From contig NZ_CP127165.1 in assembly GCF_030264275.1 (NCBI RefSeq), positions 291,001-355,000 of the forward strand: a stretch of 64,000 nt of DNA. Reading direction: 5' to 3'. The translations under genes were made by a program, and so were the position numbers. The notes beneath the pieces were generated by a model, which ran no database searches, was not told where the DNA came from, and saw nothing but the letters and a program-made list of their open reading frames with translations. How positions within the stretch are numbered: position 1 is the stretch's first letter; the number at the start of each line of letters is the position of its first letter. Below are positions 7,153-16,336 of this stretch, in pieces. Source of the DNA: Marivivens sp. LCG002 (lineage in GTDB: Bacteria; Pseudomonadota; Alphaproteobacteria; Rhodobacterales; Rhodobacteraceae).

Positions 7153-9335
7153 TGGCGCTTGCTGCGTTTGTTGCCACCGCGCTGACCTGCTCGGCCCGCA
7201 GTGGAACGACCGCTGGCTGATTTGGCCTCGTCGACTGCCTTTTCCACGGCATATTGCCGTGCAAGAGGATCGTCCGAGATAACGAGATCGACCGTCTCCA
7301 GGCGCTTGATCTCGTCCCGCAGGCGCGCAGCTTCTTCGAACTCGAGGTTCTCGGCTGCTTTGCGCATGTCATTGCGAAGACCATCGAGAACCGCTTCGAG
7401 ATTGCCGCCATGGAGTGGTTTGTCCACTTTGGCGGTGACGCGGTTCATATCCACATCGCCTTTATAAAGACCGGCAAGGATATCCTCGACGTTCTTTTTC
7501 ACGGTGGCGGGGGTGATCCCGTGTTCCTCGTTATAGGCCATCTGACGCGTGCGGCGGCGTTCGGTTTCTTTGAGCGCGCGCTCCATAGAACCCGTGATAC
7601 GGTCGGCATACATGATCACGCGGCCTTCGGCGTTACGCGCGGCGCGGCCGATCGTCTGGACCAGTGATGTTTCCGAGCGAAGGAAGCCTTCTTTGTCGGC
7701 GTCGAGGATCGCAACCAATCCGCATTCGGGTATATCGAGACCCTCGCGCAAGAGGTTGATCCCGACGAGCACGTCAAAAGCACCGAGCCGCAAATCTCGC
7801 AGGATTTCGATCCGCTCGATGGTGTCGATGTCGGAGTGCATGTAGCGGACCTTGATCCCTTGTTCATACATATACTCGGTAAGGTCCTCCGCCATCCGCT
7901 TGGTCAGGGTCGTGACCAGAGTGCGGAAGCCCCGAGCCGAGACGCGTCTCACTTCGTCAAGGAGGTCATCCACCTGCATTTCCACGGGGCGAATTTCGAC
8001 GACCGGATCGAGAAGCCCCGTCGGGCGGATGATCTGCTCGGTGAAAACGCCCCCTGTTTGCTCGAGCTCCCAAGCCGCAGGTGTGGCCGAAACGAAAACC
8101 GACTGCGGGCGCATAGCGTCCCATTCCTCGAACTTGAGAGGACGGTTGTCCATACAGGAGGGAAGGCGGAACCCGTGTTCGGCCAGCGTAAACTTGCGCC
8201 GATAGTCGCCCTTGTACATGGCACCGATCTGCGGCACCGACACGTGGCTTTCATCGGCAAAGACGATCGCATTATCGGGTATGAATTCAAAAAGCGTGGG
8301 CGGCGGTTCGCCGGGGGCACGCCCCGTGAGATAGCGTGAATAGTTCTCGATCCCGTTGCAAACGCCCGTGGCTTCGAGCATCTCGAGATCAAAGTTGGTG
8401 CGCTGTTCCAGACGCTGCGCTTCGAGAAGTTTGCCTTCGTCGACCAATTGCTTGAGCCGCACATGCAGCTCTTCTTTGATGCCTTTGATCGCCTGGTTCA
8501 TCGTCGGGCGCGGCGTCACATAGTGACTGTTGGCGTAAATTCTTACCTTCTCGAAAGTATCGGTTTTCTGCCCTGTCAGCGGGTCGAATTCGATGATCCC
8601 TTCCAGCTCTTCTCCAAAAAAGGACAGCCGCCATGCGCGGTCCTCGAGGTGGGCAGGCCAGACCTCGAGACTATCCCCGCGCACGCGGAAACAACCGCGC
8701 TGGAAGGCTTGGTCGTTGCGGCGATATTGCTGGGCGACAAGGTCGGCGATCACCTGTCGCTGGTCATAAAGCTTGCCAGTGAACAAATCCTGGGTCATCG
8801 CCGAATAGGTTTCGACCGATCCGATACCATAGATACAAGATACCGAAGCGACGATGATCACATCGTCCCGTTCCAAGAGCGCCCGCGTCGCCGAGTGGCG
8901 CATACGGTCGATCTGTTCGTTGATCTGGCTTTCTTTCTCGATGTAGGTGTCCGAGCGCGGCACATAGGCTTCGGGCTGGTAATAGTCGTAGTAGGACACA
9001 AAATATTCGACGGCGTTTTCGGGAAAGAAACCCTTGAACTCGCCATAGAGCTGGGCCGCCAGGGTCTTGTTCGGAGCGAGGATAATGGCAGGGCGCTGTG
9101 TTTCTTCGATGACCTTTGCCATCGAAAAGGTTTTACCCGTTCCCGTTGCTCCAAGAAGCACTTGGTCCCGTTCGCCCGCAAGAATCCCCCCTGCGAGTTC
9201 TTTGATCGCGGTCGGCTGATCCCCCGCAGGTTGAAACTCGGTTCTCATGACAAAGCGCTTTCCCCCCTCCAACTTTTCCCGACGGTGGGGTGTGGAGTGA
9301 AGCATCGGCATCTGTTCGGGTGAATTGTTGTGCAT
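7149..9335 (-). CDS. uvrB: Excinuclease ABC subunit B
   Basis: DNA-damage recognition helicase of nucleotide excision repair, working with UvrA and UvrC. The 728-residue protein has Walker A GATGTGKT at residues 62-69, the beta-hairpin region [10 protein letters not shown], the helicase motifs DESHVS and [18 protein letters not shown], and the UVR domain near the C-terminus ([16 protein letters not shown]) that contacts UvrC. A short basic tail follows. The start at 9335 has AAGGAA upstream; an ATG at 9383 would extend it by 16 residues. It is divergent from the complex I subunit gene. Confidence 0.96.
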   Translation of the reverse strand: MHNNSPEQMPMLHSTPHRREKLEGGKRFVMRTEFQPAGDQPTAIKELAGGILAGERDQVLLGATGTGKTFSMAKVIEETQRPAIILAPNKTLAAQLYGEFKGFFPENAVEYFVSYYDYYQPEAYVPRSDTYIEKESQINEQIDRMRHSATRALLERDDVIIVASVSCIYGIGSVETYSAMTQDLFTGKLYDQRQVIADLVAQQYRRNDQAFQRGCFRVRGDSLEVWPAHLEDRAWRLSFFGEELEGIIEFDPLTGQKTDTFEKVRIYANSHYVTPRPTMNQAIKGIKEELHVRLKQLVDEGKLLEAQRLEQRTNFDLEMLEATGVCNGIENYSRYLTGRAPGEPPPTLFEFIPDNAIVFADESHVSVPQIGAMYKGDYRRKFTLAEHGFRLPSCMDNRPLKFEEWDAMRPQSVFVSATPAAWELEQTGGVFTEQIIRPTGLLDPVVEIRPVEMQVDDLLDEVRRVSARGFRTLVTTLTKRMAEDLTEYMYEQGIKVRYMHSDIDTIERIEILRDLRLGAFDVLVGINLLREGLDIPECGLVAILDADKEGFLRSETSLVQTIGRAARNAEGRVIMYADRITGSMERALKETERRRTRQMAYNEEHGITPATVKKNVEDILAGLYKGDVDMNRVTAKVDKPLHGGNLEAVLDGLRNDMRKAAENLEFEEAARLRDEIKRLETVDLVISDDPLARQYAVEKAVDEAKSASGRSTAGRAGQRGGNKRSKRH

Positions 9336-9470
9336 GAGCGATTCCTTGGGTTGGGTTTCATTCTGTGCTCTTTTTGTTCGCATTCAAGGGCAGAAGCTGA
9401 CATTGCCCTTCAAGGCTTGCACGTTGGGCAAGTTTTCGGGATAAGGAGCCGTCATTACTGGAGGCATCCC

Positions 9471-9782
9471 ATGCGTGCACGAATCTATCGCCCTGCAAAA
9501 ACTGCTATGTCGTCCGGCACCGCCAAGACCAAGGCTTGGGTGCTTGAATTTGCGCCTGCGAGCGCGCGCGAAGTTGACCCGCTGATGGGATGGACATCGA
9601 GCGACGACACCCAGAGCCAGGTCAAGCTCAAGTTCGAGACCAAAGAAGCTGCGATCGAATATGCGAGCGAGAACGGCATCGAATTCGTGGTTCAAGAGCC
9701 GCACAGCCGCAAGCCGAACCTTCGCGCTGGTGGCTATGGTGAAAACTTTGCCACCAACCGTCGTGGCGCCTGGACACATTGA
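9471..9782 (+). CDS. NADH dehydrogenase (complex I) accessory subunit, NDUFS4/NDUFA4-like
   Basis: Protein of 103 residues matching the 'ETC complex I subunit conserved region' family, the alphaproteobacterial relative of the mitochondrial 18-kDa subunit NDUFS4. Motifs seen are [33 protein letters not shown] and the terminal [12 protein letters not shown]. It probably binds the peripheral arm of complex I at the inner membrane. The start follows GGAGG at 9460-9464 by six bases. The gene stands alone between uvrB and tRNA-Arg and is closed by a strong hairpin. Confidence 0.88.
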   Translation: MRARIYRPAKTAMSSGTAKTKAWVLEFAPASAREVDPLMGWTSSDDTQSQVKLKFETKEAAIEYASENGIEFVVQEPHSRKPNLRAGGYGENFATNRRGAWTH

Positions 9783-9788
9783 TTTTCA

Positions 9789-9810
9789 AAAGGCGACTTC
9801 GGTTGCCTTT
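9789..9810 (+). terminator. Rho-independent terminator with TTCG loop
   Basis: Nine-bp stem (AAAGGCGAC/GTTGCCTTT, one G-T pair) capped by a stable TTCG tetraloop and ending in TTTCTT, directly after the complex I subunit gene and before the tRNA. Confidence 0.75.
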
Positions 9811-9815
9811 CTTGC

Positions 9816-9892
9816 GATCCCATAGCTCAACTGGATAGAGCAGCTGACTTCTAATCAGCAGGTTGAGGGTTCGAGTCCTTCTGGGATCGCCA
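9816..9892 (+). tRNA. tRNA-Arg (anticodon TCT)
   Basis: A complete cloverleaf can be drawn. The acceptor stem GATCCCA/TGGGATC spans 9816-9822/9882-9888, with discriminator G and an encoded CCA at 9890-9892. The anticodon arm CTGACTTCTAATCAG carries TCT, and the T arm contains GGTTCGAGTCC. TCT reads the AGA/AGG arginine codons. No integrase or attachment-site repeat is seen beside it. Confidence 0.95.
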
Positions 9893-10005
9893 AATCTCCC
9901 CAATTGTTAAGTTTCTTTAAAGCTTTCCCGCAGGAGAGCTAAGCTTGTCTTAGTGGTCGCGACAGGGTTCTTTTGACGTGAATTTACACGTTTGGAACTT
10001 GATGA

Positions 10006-10767
10006 ATGTCGCAAGTCTGGATCGGCACCAGCTGGAAAATGAACAAGACCCTTGCCGAGGCAAAGGTCTTTGCTGAAGGGCTCCTGTCTACGGATGCGTC
10101 CGCAGACACGCGTATCCAGCGGTTTGTCATCCCGCCTTTTACTTTGGTGCGCGAGGTCAAAACGATGCTCGCCGATACCACCGTCAAGGTCGGTGCGCAG
10201 AATATGCATTGGGCCGATCAAGGCGCTTGGACAGGGGAAGTGTCACCCTTGATGCTCAAGGATTGTCAGCTCGATATTGTCGAGATCGGGCACTCGGAGC
10301 GACGAGAATTTTTCGGCGAGACGGATGAGACGGTTGGCCTCAAGGTCGAAGCGGCGGTGCGGCACGGGCTTATTCCGTTGATCTGTATCGGGGAGACACT
10401 CGAAGAGCGCGAGGGCGGTCGTGCAACTGATGTCTTGGCCGCTCAGGTGCGCGCCGCACTGGGCAGGCTTTCGCAGGATCAAAAAACCGCCCAGATCCTT
10501 TTGGCCTATGAACCCGTTTGGGCCATAGGCGCAAACGGCATTCCCGCCAGCAGTGACTATGCCGACGATCGTCAGGCCGAGATCATCGCCGTCGCACAAG
10601 AGGTTCTCGGGCGCCGTGTCCCTTGTCTCTATGGGGGGTCGGTGAACCCGCAAAACTGCGAAGAGCTTATCGGATGCCCCCATATCGACGGGTTGTTTAT
10701 CGGGCGGTCCGCTTGGGACGTCAGGGGCTATCTCGACATTTTGGCCAAATGCGCGGCCGTTATCTAA
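10006..10767 (+). CDS. eryH: Triosephosphate isomerase-like sugar-phosphate isomerase (probable EryH, L-erythrulose-1-phosphate isomerase)
   Basis: TIM-barrel isomerase of 253 residues. Catalytic residues are K11, H96 (EIGHSERRE) and E169 (AYEPVWAIG), with the phosphate loop LYGGSV. The usual GNWKMN of glycolytic triosephosphate isomerase reads GTSWKMN here, with Ser9 replacing the first Asn. This and the motifs QNMHWADQGAWTGE and CPHIDGLFIGRSAW follow the EryH/TpiA2 enzymes of Brucella and rhizobial erythritol degradation. These isomerise L-erythrulose 1-phosphate to D-erythrulose 4-phosphate. An RpiB-like gene follows after 12 bases, as in ery operons. A second, canonical tpiA would be expected elsewhere in the genome. 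Confidence 0.82.
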   Translation: MSQVWIGTSWKMNKTLAEAKVFAEGLLSTDASADTRIQRFVIPPFTLVREVKTMLADTTVKVGAQNMHWADQGAWTGEVSPLMLKDCQLDIVEIGHSERREFFGETDETVGLKVEAAVRHGLIPLICIGETLEEREGGRATDVLAAQVRAALGRLSQDQKTAQILLAYEPVWAIGANGIPASSDYADDRQAEIIAVAQEVLGRRVPCLYGGSVNPQNCEELIGCPHIDGLFIGRSAWDVRGYLDILAKCAAVI

Positions 10768-10779
10768 AGGAAATCGGGA

Positions 10780-11235
10780 ATGAGAATTGCGGTTGCGGGA
10801 GACAGTGCGGGTGGCGGACTTGCCAAGGTTTTGGCGGACCACCTTGCGTCCCGATTTGATGTAACGTTTTTCACAATGGCGGATTTGGGCGCAGAGTTTT
10901 ACGCGAACCTGTCCGAGAACGTGGCATCTGCGGTTGTCGATGGCAAATTCGACAAAGCCATCCTGGTTTGTGGCACAGGTATCGGTGTCTGTATCGCAGC
11001 GAACAAGGTGCCCGGCATACGTGCGGCTCAGACCCACGACACCTACTCGGCAGGCAAGGCTGCGACCTCCAACAATGCCCAAATCATCACGATGGGTGCG
11101 CGTGTGATCGGCGCAGAATTGGCCAAGGAAATCGTGGATACGTTCCTGTCCAAATCGTTCGACGAAGCAGGCTCGAGCGCCAGCAATGTCAAAGCGATCA
11201 ATGACATGGATGCGAAATTCAACGCCCGTAGCTGA
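10780..11235 (+). CDS. eryI: RpiB/LacA/LacB-family isomerase (probable EryI, D-erythrulose-4-phosphate isomerase)
   Basis: Sugar-phosphate isomerase of 151 residues with the RpiB active-site loop [14 protein letters not shown] (Cys64) and the conserved [15 protein letters not shown]. It resembles EryI of the erythritol pathway, which converts D-erythrulose 4-phosphate to D-erythrose 4-phosphate, more than ribose-5-phosphate isomerase B. It follows the EryH-like gene in the same transcript behind AAAGGAAA. The kinase and dehydrogenase steps (EryA-C or tetronate enzymes) are not in the window. A strong bidirectional terminator closes the pair. Confidence 0.82.
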   Translation: MRIAVAGDSAGGGLAKVLADHLASRFDVTFFTMADLGAEFYANLSENVASAVVDGKFDKAILVCGTGIGVCIAANKVPGIRAAQTHDTYSAGKAATSNNAQIITMGARVIGAELAKEIVDTFLSKSFDEAGSSASNVKAINDMDAKFNARS

Positions 11236-11253
11236 CCGGCGGGACCACACAGC

Positions 11254-11290
11254 AAAAGCCACCGCGAGCGCTCTGCCTGCGGTGGCTTTT
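11254..11290. terminator. Bidirectional terminator between eryI and the acyl-CoA ligase
   Basis: Twelve-bp perfect stem AAAAGCCACCGC/GCGGTGGCTTTT with a 13-nt loop. The A-run on one side and T-run on the other allow termination in both directions between two convergent genes. Confidence 0.85.
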
Positions 11291-11295
11291 CCTTG

Positions 11296-12924
11296 TTACC
11301 CTTCGGTCTTGGCACGATCCCGAAGCACAAATTTCTGGATCTTGCCTGTCGAGGTCTTGGGCAAGGGTCCGAAGATCACGGTCTTGGGCACCTTGAAACG
11401 CGCCATATTCTGGCGGCAGTATTCGATGATGTCTTCGGCCGTTGCCTCGGAGTTCGGTTTGAGATCGACAAAGGCGCAAGGGGTCTCGCCCCATTTTTCG
11501 TCGGGCTTTGCAACAACTGCGGCTTCCATCACGGCGGGGTGTTTATAGAGCACATCCTCGACCTCGATCGACGAGATGTTTTCGCCGCCTGAAATGATGA
11601 TGTCCTTCGAGCGGTCCTTGAGCTCGATATAGCCGTCGGGGTGCATGACGCCCAAGTCACCCGAGGCGAACCAGCCGCCGTTGAACGATTTCTGGGTGGC
11701 AGAAGGATTCTTGAGATAGCCTTTCATCACGTTGTTGCCGCGCATGAAAATCTCGCCCATGGTTTTGCCGTCCGAAGGGACAGGTTCGAGCGTTTCGGGG
11801 TCCGCAACCATTAGACCGTCAAGCGCCACGTTTTTGACCCCTTGGCGCGCCTTGAGCGTCGCCTTGCGATCGGCGCTTTCGCCGTTCCAGACGTCTTTCC
11901 ATGCACAAACCACAGAAGGACCATAAGTTTCCGTAAGGCCATAGACGTGGGTGACTTCGACCCCCATGGCTTCCATCTTTGCGATCACCGCAGCAGGCGG
12001 GGAGGCGCCCGCCGTCATGACCTTCACTTCGTGACTGAAGTCCTTGAGTTCGTCGGGCGAGTTGGCAAGCATATTGAGCACGATCGGCGCGCCGCAGAAA
12101 TGGGTTACCTTTTCATCGCGGATCAGTTGGAAGATCGGCTCTGCACGCACCGCCCTCAGACAGACGCAGACGCCCGCATTTGCGGCAATGGTCCAAGGAA
12201 AACACCAGCCGTTGCAATGGAACATGGGCAAGGTCCAGAGATAGCGAGAATGCTGCGCCATGCCCCATGTCGTGATGTTCGAGAGCGCATTCAGCGCGGC
12301 GCCACGGTGGTGGTAAACCACCCCCTTGGGGTTGCCCGTGGTCCCCGAGGTATAGTTGAGGCTGATGGCGTCCCATTCGCTGGCAGGCGGGGTCCAAACA
12401 AAGTCGGCATCGCCTTCGGCGAGCAGATCGGCATAGGTCTTTGACCCGACGCGTTTCCCGCCGTCGAACGTGCTGTCTTCGATGTCGATCACAAGCACAT
12501 CTTCCAGCCCGCTCATGTGGAGCGCGCGTTCCGCAACTTCGGAAAATTCGGGATCGACGAGCAAGACCTTTGCTTCCGCATGGGCGAGGATAAATGCAAT
12601 CGCTTCGGCGTCGAGACGGGTGTTGATCGTGTTGAGAACCGCCCCCGCCATGGGGACTGCGAAATGCGCTTCGAACATCTCGGGAAGGTTTGCCGAAATG
12701 ACCGAAACGGTGTCGTTCTTGGTGATCCCGCGCTTGGACAGGGCAGAAGCGAATTTGCAAATCCGCGCATAGGTCTCGCCCCAAGTCCGGCGCACGTCGC
12801 CGTAAACCACGGCCGTATATTCGGGGTAAATCGCGGCTGTCCGCTCGACAAAACTCAGCGGTGTCAGCGCCGCATAATTCGCCGCGTTCATATCGAGCGC
12901 GGTGTCATAGATGCTCGGGTTCAT
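11296..12924 (-). CDS. AMP-dependent acyl-CoA synthetase (medium-chain or methylmercaptopropionate-CoA ligase type)
   Basis: ANL-superfamily ligase of 542 residues that activates a carboxylic acid to an acyl-AMP and then an acyl-CoA. The AMP-binding loop YTSGTTGNPKGV, the motif VYGLTETYGP, the hinge LKDRSKDIIISGGENIS and the final catalytic Lys in KTSTGKIQK are all present. In Roseobacters, close homologues include DmdB, which activates 3-methylmercaptopropionate from DMSP demethylation, and fatty-acyl ligases; the sequence alone does not decide. The start at 12924 has GGGAGACGAGG upstream. A TetR-type gene lies upstream on the same strand and may regulate it. Confidence 0.88.
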   Translation of the reverse strand: MNPSIYDTALDMNAANYAALTPLSFVERTAAIYPEYTAVVYGDVRRTWGETYARICKFASALSKRGITKNDTVSVISANLPEMFEAHFAVPMAGAVLNTINTRLDAEAIAFILAHAEAKVLLVDPEFSEVAERALHMSGLEDVLVIDIEDSTFDGGKRVGSKTYADLLAEGDADFVWTPPASEWDAISLNYTSGTTGNPKGVVYHHRGAALNALSNITTWGMAQHSRYLWTLPMFHCNGWCFPWTIAANAGVCVCLRAVRAEPIFQLIRDEKVTHFCGAPIVLNMLANSPDELKDFSHEVKVMTAGASPPAAVIAKMEAMGVEVTHVYGLTETYGPSVVCAWKDVWNGESADRKATLKARQGVKNVALDGLMVADPETLEPVPSDGKTMGEIFMRGNNVMKGYLKNPSATQKSFNGGWFASGDLGVMHPDGYIELKDRSKDIIISGGENISSIEVEDVLYKHPAVMEAAVVAKPDEKWGETPCAFVDLKPNSEATAEDIIEYCRQNMARFKVPKTVIFGPLPKTSTGKIQKFVLRDRAKTEG

Positions 12925-13073
12925 CCTCGTCTCCCTATTTGCACACATCGACCCCAAGGAAAGGCCAAAGGCGAAGTCTCCCTGTCGGGCGCCCAGCCTA
13001 GGGCCCCGATCTCCAGATAAGACGGTAGGGAAATATTATTGCGCCTGCAATGCGGTCAGTTGGTCGCGGTGCG

Positions 13074-13679
13074 CTATTTGCTGGCCAGTTGCTTGACGGT
13101 GAGGACGAGCAAGCGGTCCACCTGTCCGGGGGGCATACCCGATAGGGCTTCGTCATAGTTCAAGAGCACGATTCCATGGATCGCCGCAAAGGTCGCGCGC
13201 GCCAGTTGGGACCGTTTCTGGGCATCCATATTCGGCTGGATACGTTCGAGGGTCGTCTCGAAATGTGTCTGGAGTTGGTCGAAGATCGCCTGATACCAAT
13301 CCTTGTAGGCCGGATCGGGTGTGGTGAAGAGAACGCGCCAAAGGCTTCTATTGCTCTGGACAAACCGATGATAGGCCTTGGCCATATTGGTGAGCTCTTC
13401 AAGAGCATCCACATCGTTGCATTCGGCAATCGTGCTGATGAGTTTGACGAAAGTCCGCTCGTTCACGGCGTGAACAAGTTCACCCATATCCTTGACCGAG
13501 TTATAGATCGCGCCGACCGCGCAGCCTGCATCCTTGGCCAGTTCTCTTGCGCGCAGCGCCTCGGGGCCGCCCAAAACGATACGGGCTTCGGCAATAAGAA
13601 TAAGCTTGTCTCGAAGAGCCATGCGGCGGGTATGGGTCGGTGTCGGCAACTCAGGTTCCTTGGTCTGAACTCGGTTCAA
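13074..13679 (-). CDS. TetR-family transcriptional regulator
   Basis: Regulator of about 201 residues. An N-terminal helix-turn-helix (LRARELAKDAGCAVGAIYNSV, within residues 43-63) precedes a C-terminal ligand-binding region (LWRVLFTTPDPAYKDWYQAIF, IHGIVLLNYDEALSGM). It probably represses the acyl-CoA ligase 149 bases downstream or the adjacent MFS transporter, with an acyl-CoA or drug as effector. The start is uncertain: 13679 is a TTG, while an ATG at 13622 begins just before the conserved domain; neither has a good ribosome-binding site. Confidence 0.8.
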   Translation of the reverse strand: MNRVQTKEPELPTPTHTRRMALRDKLILIAEARIVLGGPEALRARELAKDAGCAVGAIYNSVKDMGELVHAVNERTFVKLISTIAECNDVDALEELTNMAKAYHRFVQSNRSLWRVLFTTPDPAYKDWYQAIFDQLQTHFETTLERIQPNMDAQKRSQLARATFAAIHGIVLLNYDEALSGMPPGQVDRLLVLTVKQLASK

Positions 13680-13731
13680 TGTACTGCCAGGTATTTTCCC
13701 GTAAAGCGGTCAGGGGCAAACTTTTGCCGGA

Positions 13732-14952
13732 TCAGCGATTTTCTGCCTCGAGTTTCTCGTAGGGGTGGCGGAGAAACAAGAGCGCACAGATCAGGACCAA
13801 TGCAGCAGAAAGGATAAACGGTGCGCCGGGCAAGTACATTGGTGTCAAGTCTGATGTGAAATACCAGAAGATTTGGGTCAGGATGAATGGGGCAATAATC
13901 ATGCCAACTGCGTTGATCGAGGCCAGAGTCCCCTGAAGCTCGCCTTGCTGATCGTCGCGCGCAGTGCGGGACATGATCGCTTGGAGTGCGGGGCCGACCA
14001 CGGAGCCGAGCGCGGTGATCGGGATCATGATCAGCGCAAGGGTTCCGCTTTCCACAAACCCGAGCGCCGCAAAGACAACAGCATCAAGAAGCAAACCGCC
14101 GATGACAGCATTCCTTTCCCCCATCAATCTGAGAATGGGCCGCATGAGGACGGCTTGAACGATCGCCATCGACACACCGAAACTGGCAAGCGAAACGCCG
14201 ATCATCGCGGGGGACCAGCCGAATTGCAGCGCTGCAAAATAGGCCCAGATCGCAGGATAGACGAAAAAGGCGATACCGTAGACGAATGAAATCGAAAGAA
14301 GAAGTTTGAGGCCGGGCAAATGTCCGACCGACATCAAGGCGCCGATCGGATTGGCGCGTTTGAACGAGAAGGGACGCCGAATGCGGTCTGTCACGGTTTC
14401 AGGTAGCGCAAAGTAGCCCAAGCCGAAATTGAGGATGGCCAGAAGTGCGGCGGCGTAAAACGGCGCTCTTGTCCCCCATTGTCCAAGCAATCCGCCGAGC
14501 AGTGGTCCGAGAACAAATCCCATCCCGAAGGCTGCGCCGATAAGCCCGAAATTCGCTGCCTTGTCCTCGGGTTTCGAGATGTCGGCCATATAGGCTGTCG
14601 CGGTGGCATGTGTGGCCGCGGTGATGCCGCCGATCATGCGGCCCAAAAGTAGGAGCCAGATGGTCCAAGCCTGTGCCATCACGAGATAATCGATTGCCAT
14701 CGCCCCAAGCGCCAAGAGCAGGACAGGGCGCCGTCCGAAGCGGTCCGAGATAGAACCGAGCAGAGGGCCGAAAAGGAACTGCATCGCGGCAAAGACCGTG
14801 GCCAAAACACCGCCCCAAATCGCGGCGTTGCTGATGTCGCCGCCATGTACCTCGCGGATCAGGTCAGGCATCACAGGGAAGATCAGCCCCACACCCATCG
14901 AGTCGAGCAACATCGTGATCAGAATAAAGGTAACAGGCAGGCGCTTGTTCAT
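13732..14952 (-). CDS. MFS transporter, TetA-like (DHA1) drug:proton antiporter family
   Basis: Inner-membrane transporter of 406 residues with twelve predicted helices. The family signature GPLLGSISDRFGRRPVLL lies between helices 2 and 3, and GGITAATHATATAYMADI follows, both close to class TetA proteins. Substrates could be a drug or an aromatic intermediate. It is the last gene of a minus-strand operon that also encodes PcaB and three hydrolases, 46 bases after the pcaB stop, so export or import of a catabolic substrate is as likely as resistance. The start at 14952 is the first Met before helix 1; a longer reading to 15129 overlaps pcaB and is rejected. Confidence 0.85.
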   Translation of the reverse strand: MNKRLPVTFILITMLLDSMGVGLIFPVMPDLIREVHGGDISNAAIWGGVLATVFAAMQFLFGPLLGSISDRFGRRPVLLLALGAMAIDYLVMAQAWTIWLLLLGRMIGGITAATHATATAYMADISKPEDKAANFGLIGAAFGMGFVLGPLLGGLLGQWGTRAPFYAAALLAILNFGLGYFALPETVTDRIRRPFSFKRANPIGALMSVGHLPGLKLLLSISFVYGIAFFVYPAIWAYFAALQFGWSPAMIGVSLASFGVSMAIVQAVLMRPILRLMGERNAVIGGLLLDAVVFAALGFVESGTLALIMIPITALGSVVGPALQAIMSRTARDDQQGELQGTLASINAVGMIIAPFILTQIFWYFTSDLTPMYLPGAPFILSAALVLICALLFLRHPYEKLEAENR

Positions 14953-14998
14953 ATGAAGTCCTAGTTTGCCGCGAAGGGCGAAGGGTTGACCAAGAGGT

Positions 14999-16333
14999 CT
15001 AGTGCGTAAGTGCTTTTGCACGCTCTGCGAATTGACGCGCTTCCATCGGGGCAAGCCCAAGCTGGCTTTCGGGAGCGAAAACCCCGACAAGGTCCGCCTG
15101 GGGCCACATACGAGGCGCGAGATCGGCAAGGGAACCTTCCCCCGCGATCACCTCTTTGCACAGCGCTTTGACGGCGGCTTGTGCCTCGGGGCGCGGCATC
15201 GTTTTGGCCAAACGGAAAGACAGCGCTTCGGCATAGATAAGGCCGGTTCCATCGTCGATATGCGCCGCAAGCGTTTCGACGCGTGGCGTCATGCCTTCGG
15301 CAAGGTCACCCGCAATGGCGAGAGCACGGCCAAAGGCCATACACATTTGCGGCAGTGTCATCCATTCTGAAATCCAGGCCGCGCCGTCGCGTTGCTGTCG
15401 GTGGATCGCTGCGCCTTGAACCACAGAGTTGAGCCCGACCATCGTGCGCGCGATCGCCACGAGCACGGACGGCATGACGGGATTTTGCTTCTGCGGCATG
15501 GTTGAAGAGCCACCCGCCGAAGGAAGGATCACCTCGGAAATGCCCGATTGGGTCATCAAGGTGAGATCCTCGCCCATTTTGGCGGTTTGTGCGGTGACTT
15601 GTGTCATCCAAGCAGCAAGGGCGGCGACACCATCGCGCATCGCGTGCCAGCTTTCGCCCGTATCGGCAAGGCCGAGTCCTTTGGCCAGCGCTGAGCGGGT
15701 TGCCGCGCCTTTGTCCTCGAGAGCGGACAGCGTGCCTGCGGCACCGCCGAGGCTCACCTTGAGAACGCGCGAGCGAAGTGCAGGAAGCTCTTCGAGCAGG
15801 TTGGCGAGGGGGACACCCCAACTTGCGGCCATGGCGCCGAACGAGGTCGGCGTCGCCACTTGGCCATAGGTGCGCCCCGCCATCGGGGTTTCGGCATGTT
15901 GGTCCGCCAATGTGCCCAACGCTTTTATGATTTTCTTGAGTCGCTCCTCGGCTAGGACCAGCATTTGGCGCAGCCGAAGTGCTTGGCCAGTGTCGATAAT
16001 GTCCTGTGACGTGGCACCATAGTGAAGCCATTGGGCATGTTCGGGCGCTTGCATCAGCGAGCGGAAGGCCGAAACGAGAGCGGGGATCACGACCGCGTTG
16101 TTCCCCGTTTCGGGCGAAAGCCCCGCCGGGTCGATCTGAAGCTCGAGCGAGGCGCGGTGGATCGCCTTTGCGCTTTCCTCGGGGATAAGGCCGACTTCGC
16201 CTTGCGCCTTGGCGAGCGCTCCCTCGACGATCATCAGGGCCCGCACTTCGGCGCTATCCGTGAAAAGGGCACCGAACTCTCTGTCGAGCATGAGGTCGCG
16301 GTAAATCGCACTGTCAAAGAGTGAAGCAGCCAT
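14999..16333 (-). CDS. pcaB: 3-carboxy-cis,cis-muconate cycloisomerase
   Basis: Fumarase/aspartase-superfamily enzyme of 444 residues, second ring-cleavage step of the protocatechuate branch of the beta-ketoadipate pathway. It shows the superfamily signature GGSSTMPQKQNP with the catalytic Ser loop, the motif HYGATSQDIIDTG that includes the active-site Thr/Ser region, and AGRTYGQVATPTSFG. It starts 3 bases after the preceding hydrolase gene. pcaH, pcaG and pcaC are not nearby, which is unusual for a protocatechuate operon. Confidence 0.9.
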   Translation of the reverse strand: MAASLFDSAIYRDLMLDREFGALFTDSAEVRALMIVEGALAKAQGEVGLIPEESAKAIHRASLELQIDPAGLSPETGNNAVVIPALVSAFRSLMQAPEHAQWLHYGATSQDIIDTGQALRLRQMLVLAEERLKKIIKALGTLADQHAETPMAGRTYGQVATPTSFGAMAASWGVPLANLLEELPALRSRVLKVSLGGAAGTLSALEDKGAATRSALAKGLGLADTGESWHAMRDGVAALAAWMTQVTAQTAKMGEDLTLMTQSGISEVILPSAGGSSTMPQKQNPVMPSVLVAIARTMVGLNSVVQGAAIHRQQRDGAAWISEWMTLPQMCMAFGRALAIAGDLAEGMTPRVETLAAHIDDGTGLIYAEALSFRLAKTMPRPEAQAAVKALCKEVIAGEGSLADLAPRMWPQADLVGVFAPESQLGLAPMEARQFAERAKALTH

Positions 16334-16336
16334 TCC

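Noticed and set aside
9816..9892. tRNA-Arg as an integration site of a genomic island
   Set aside because: No integrase, no repeat of the tRNA 3' end and no compositional break is seen on either side.
11296..12924. Firm assignment of the acyl-CoA ligase as DmdB of DMSP demethylation
   Set aside because: DmdB and medium-chain acyl-CoA ligases cannot be told apart by eye here, and no dmdA, dmdC or dmdD is nearby.
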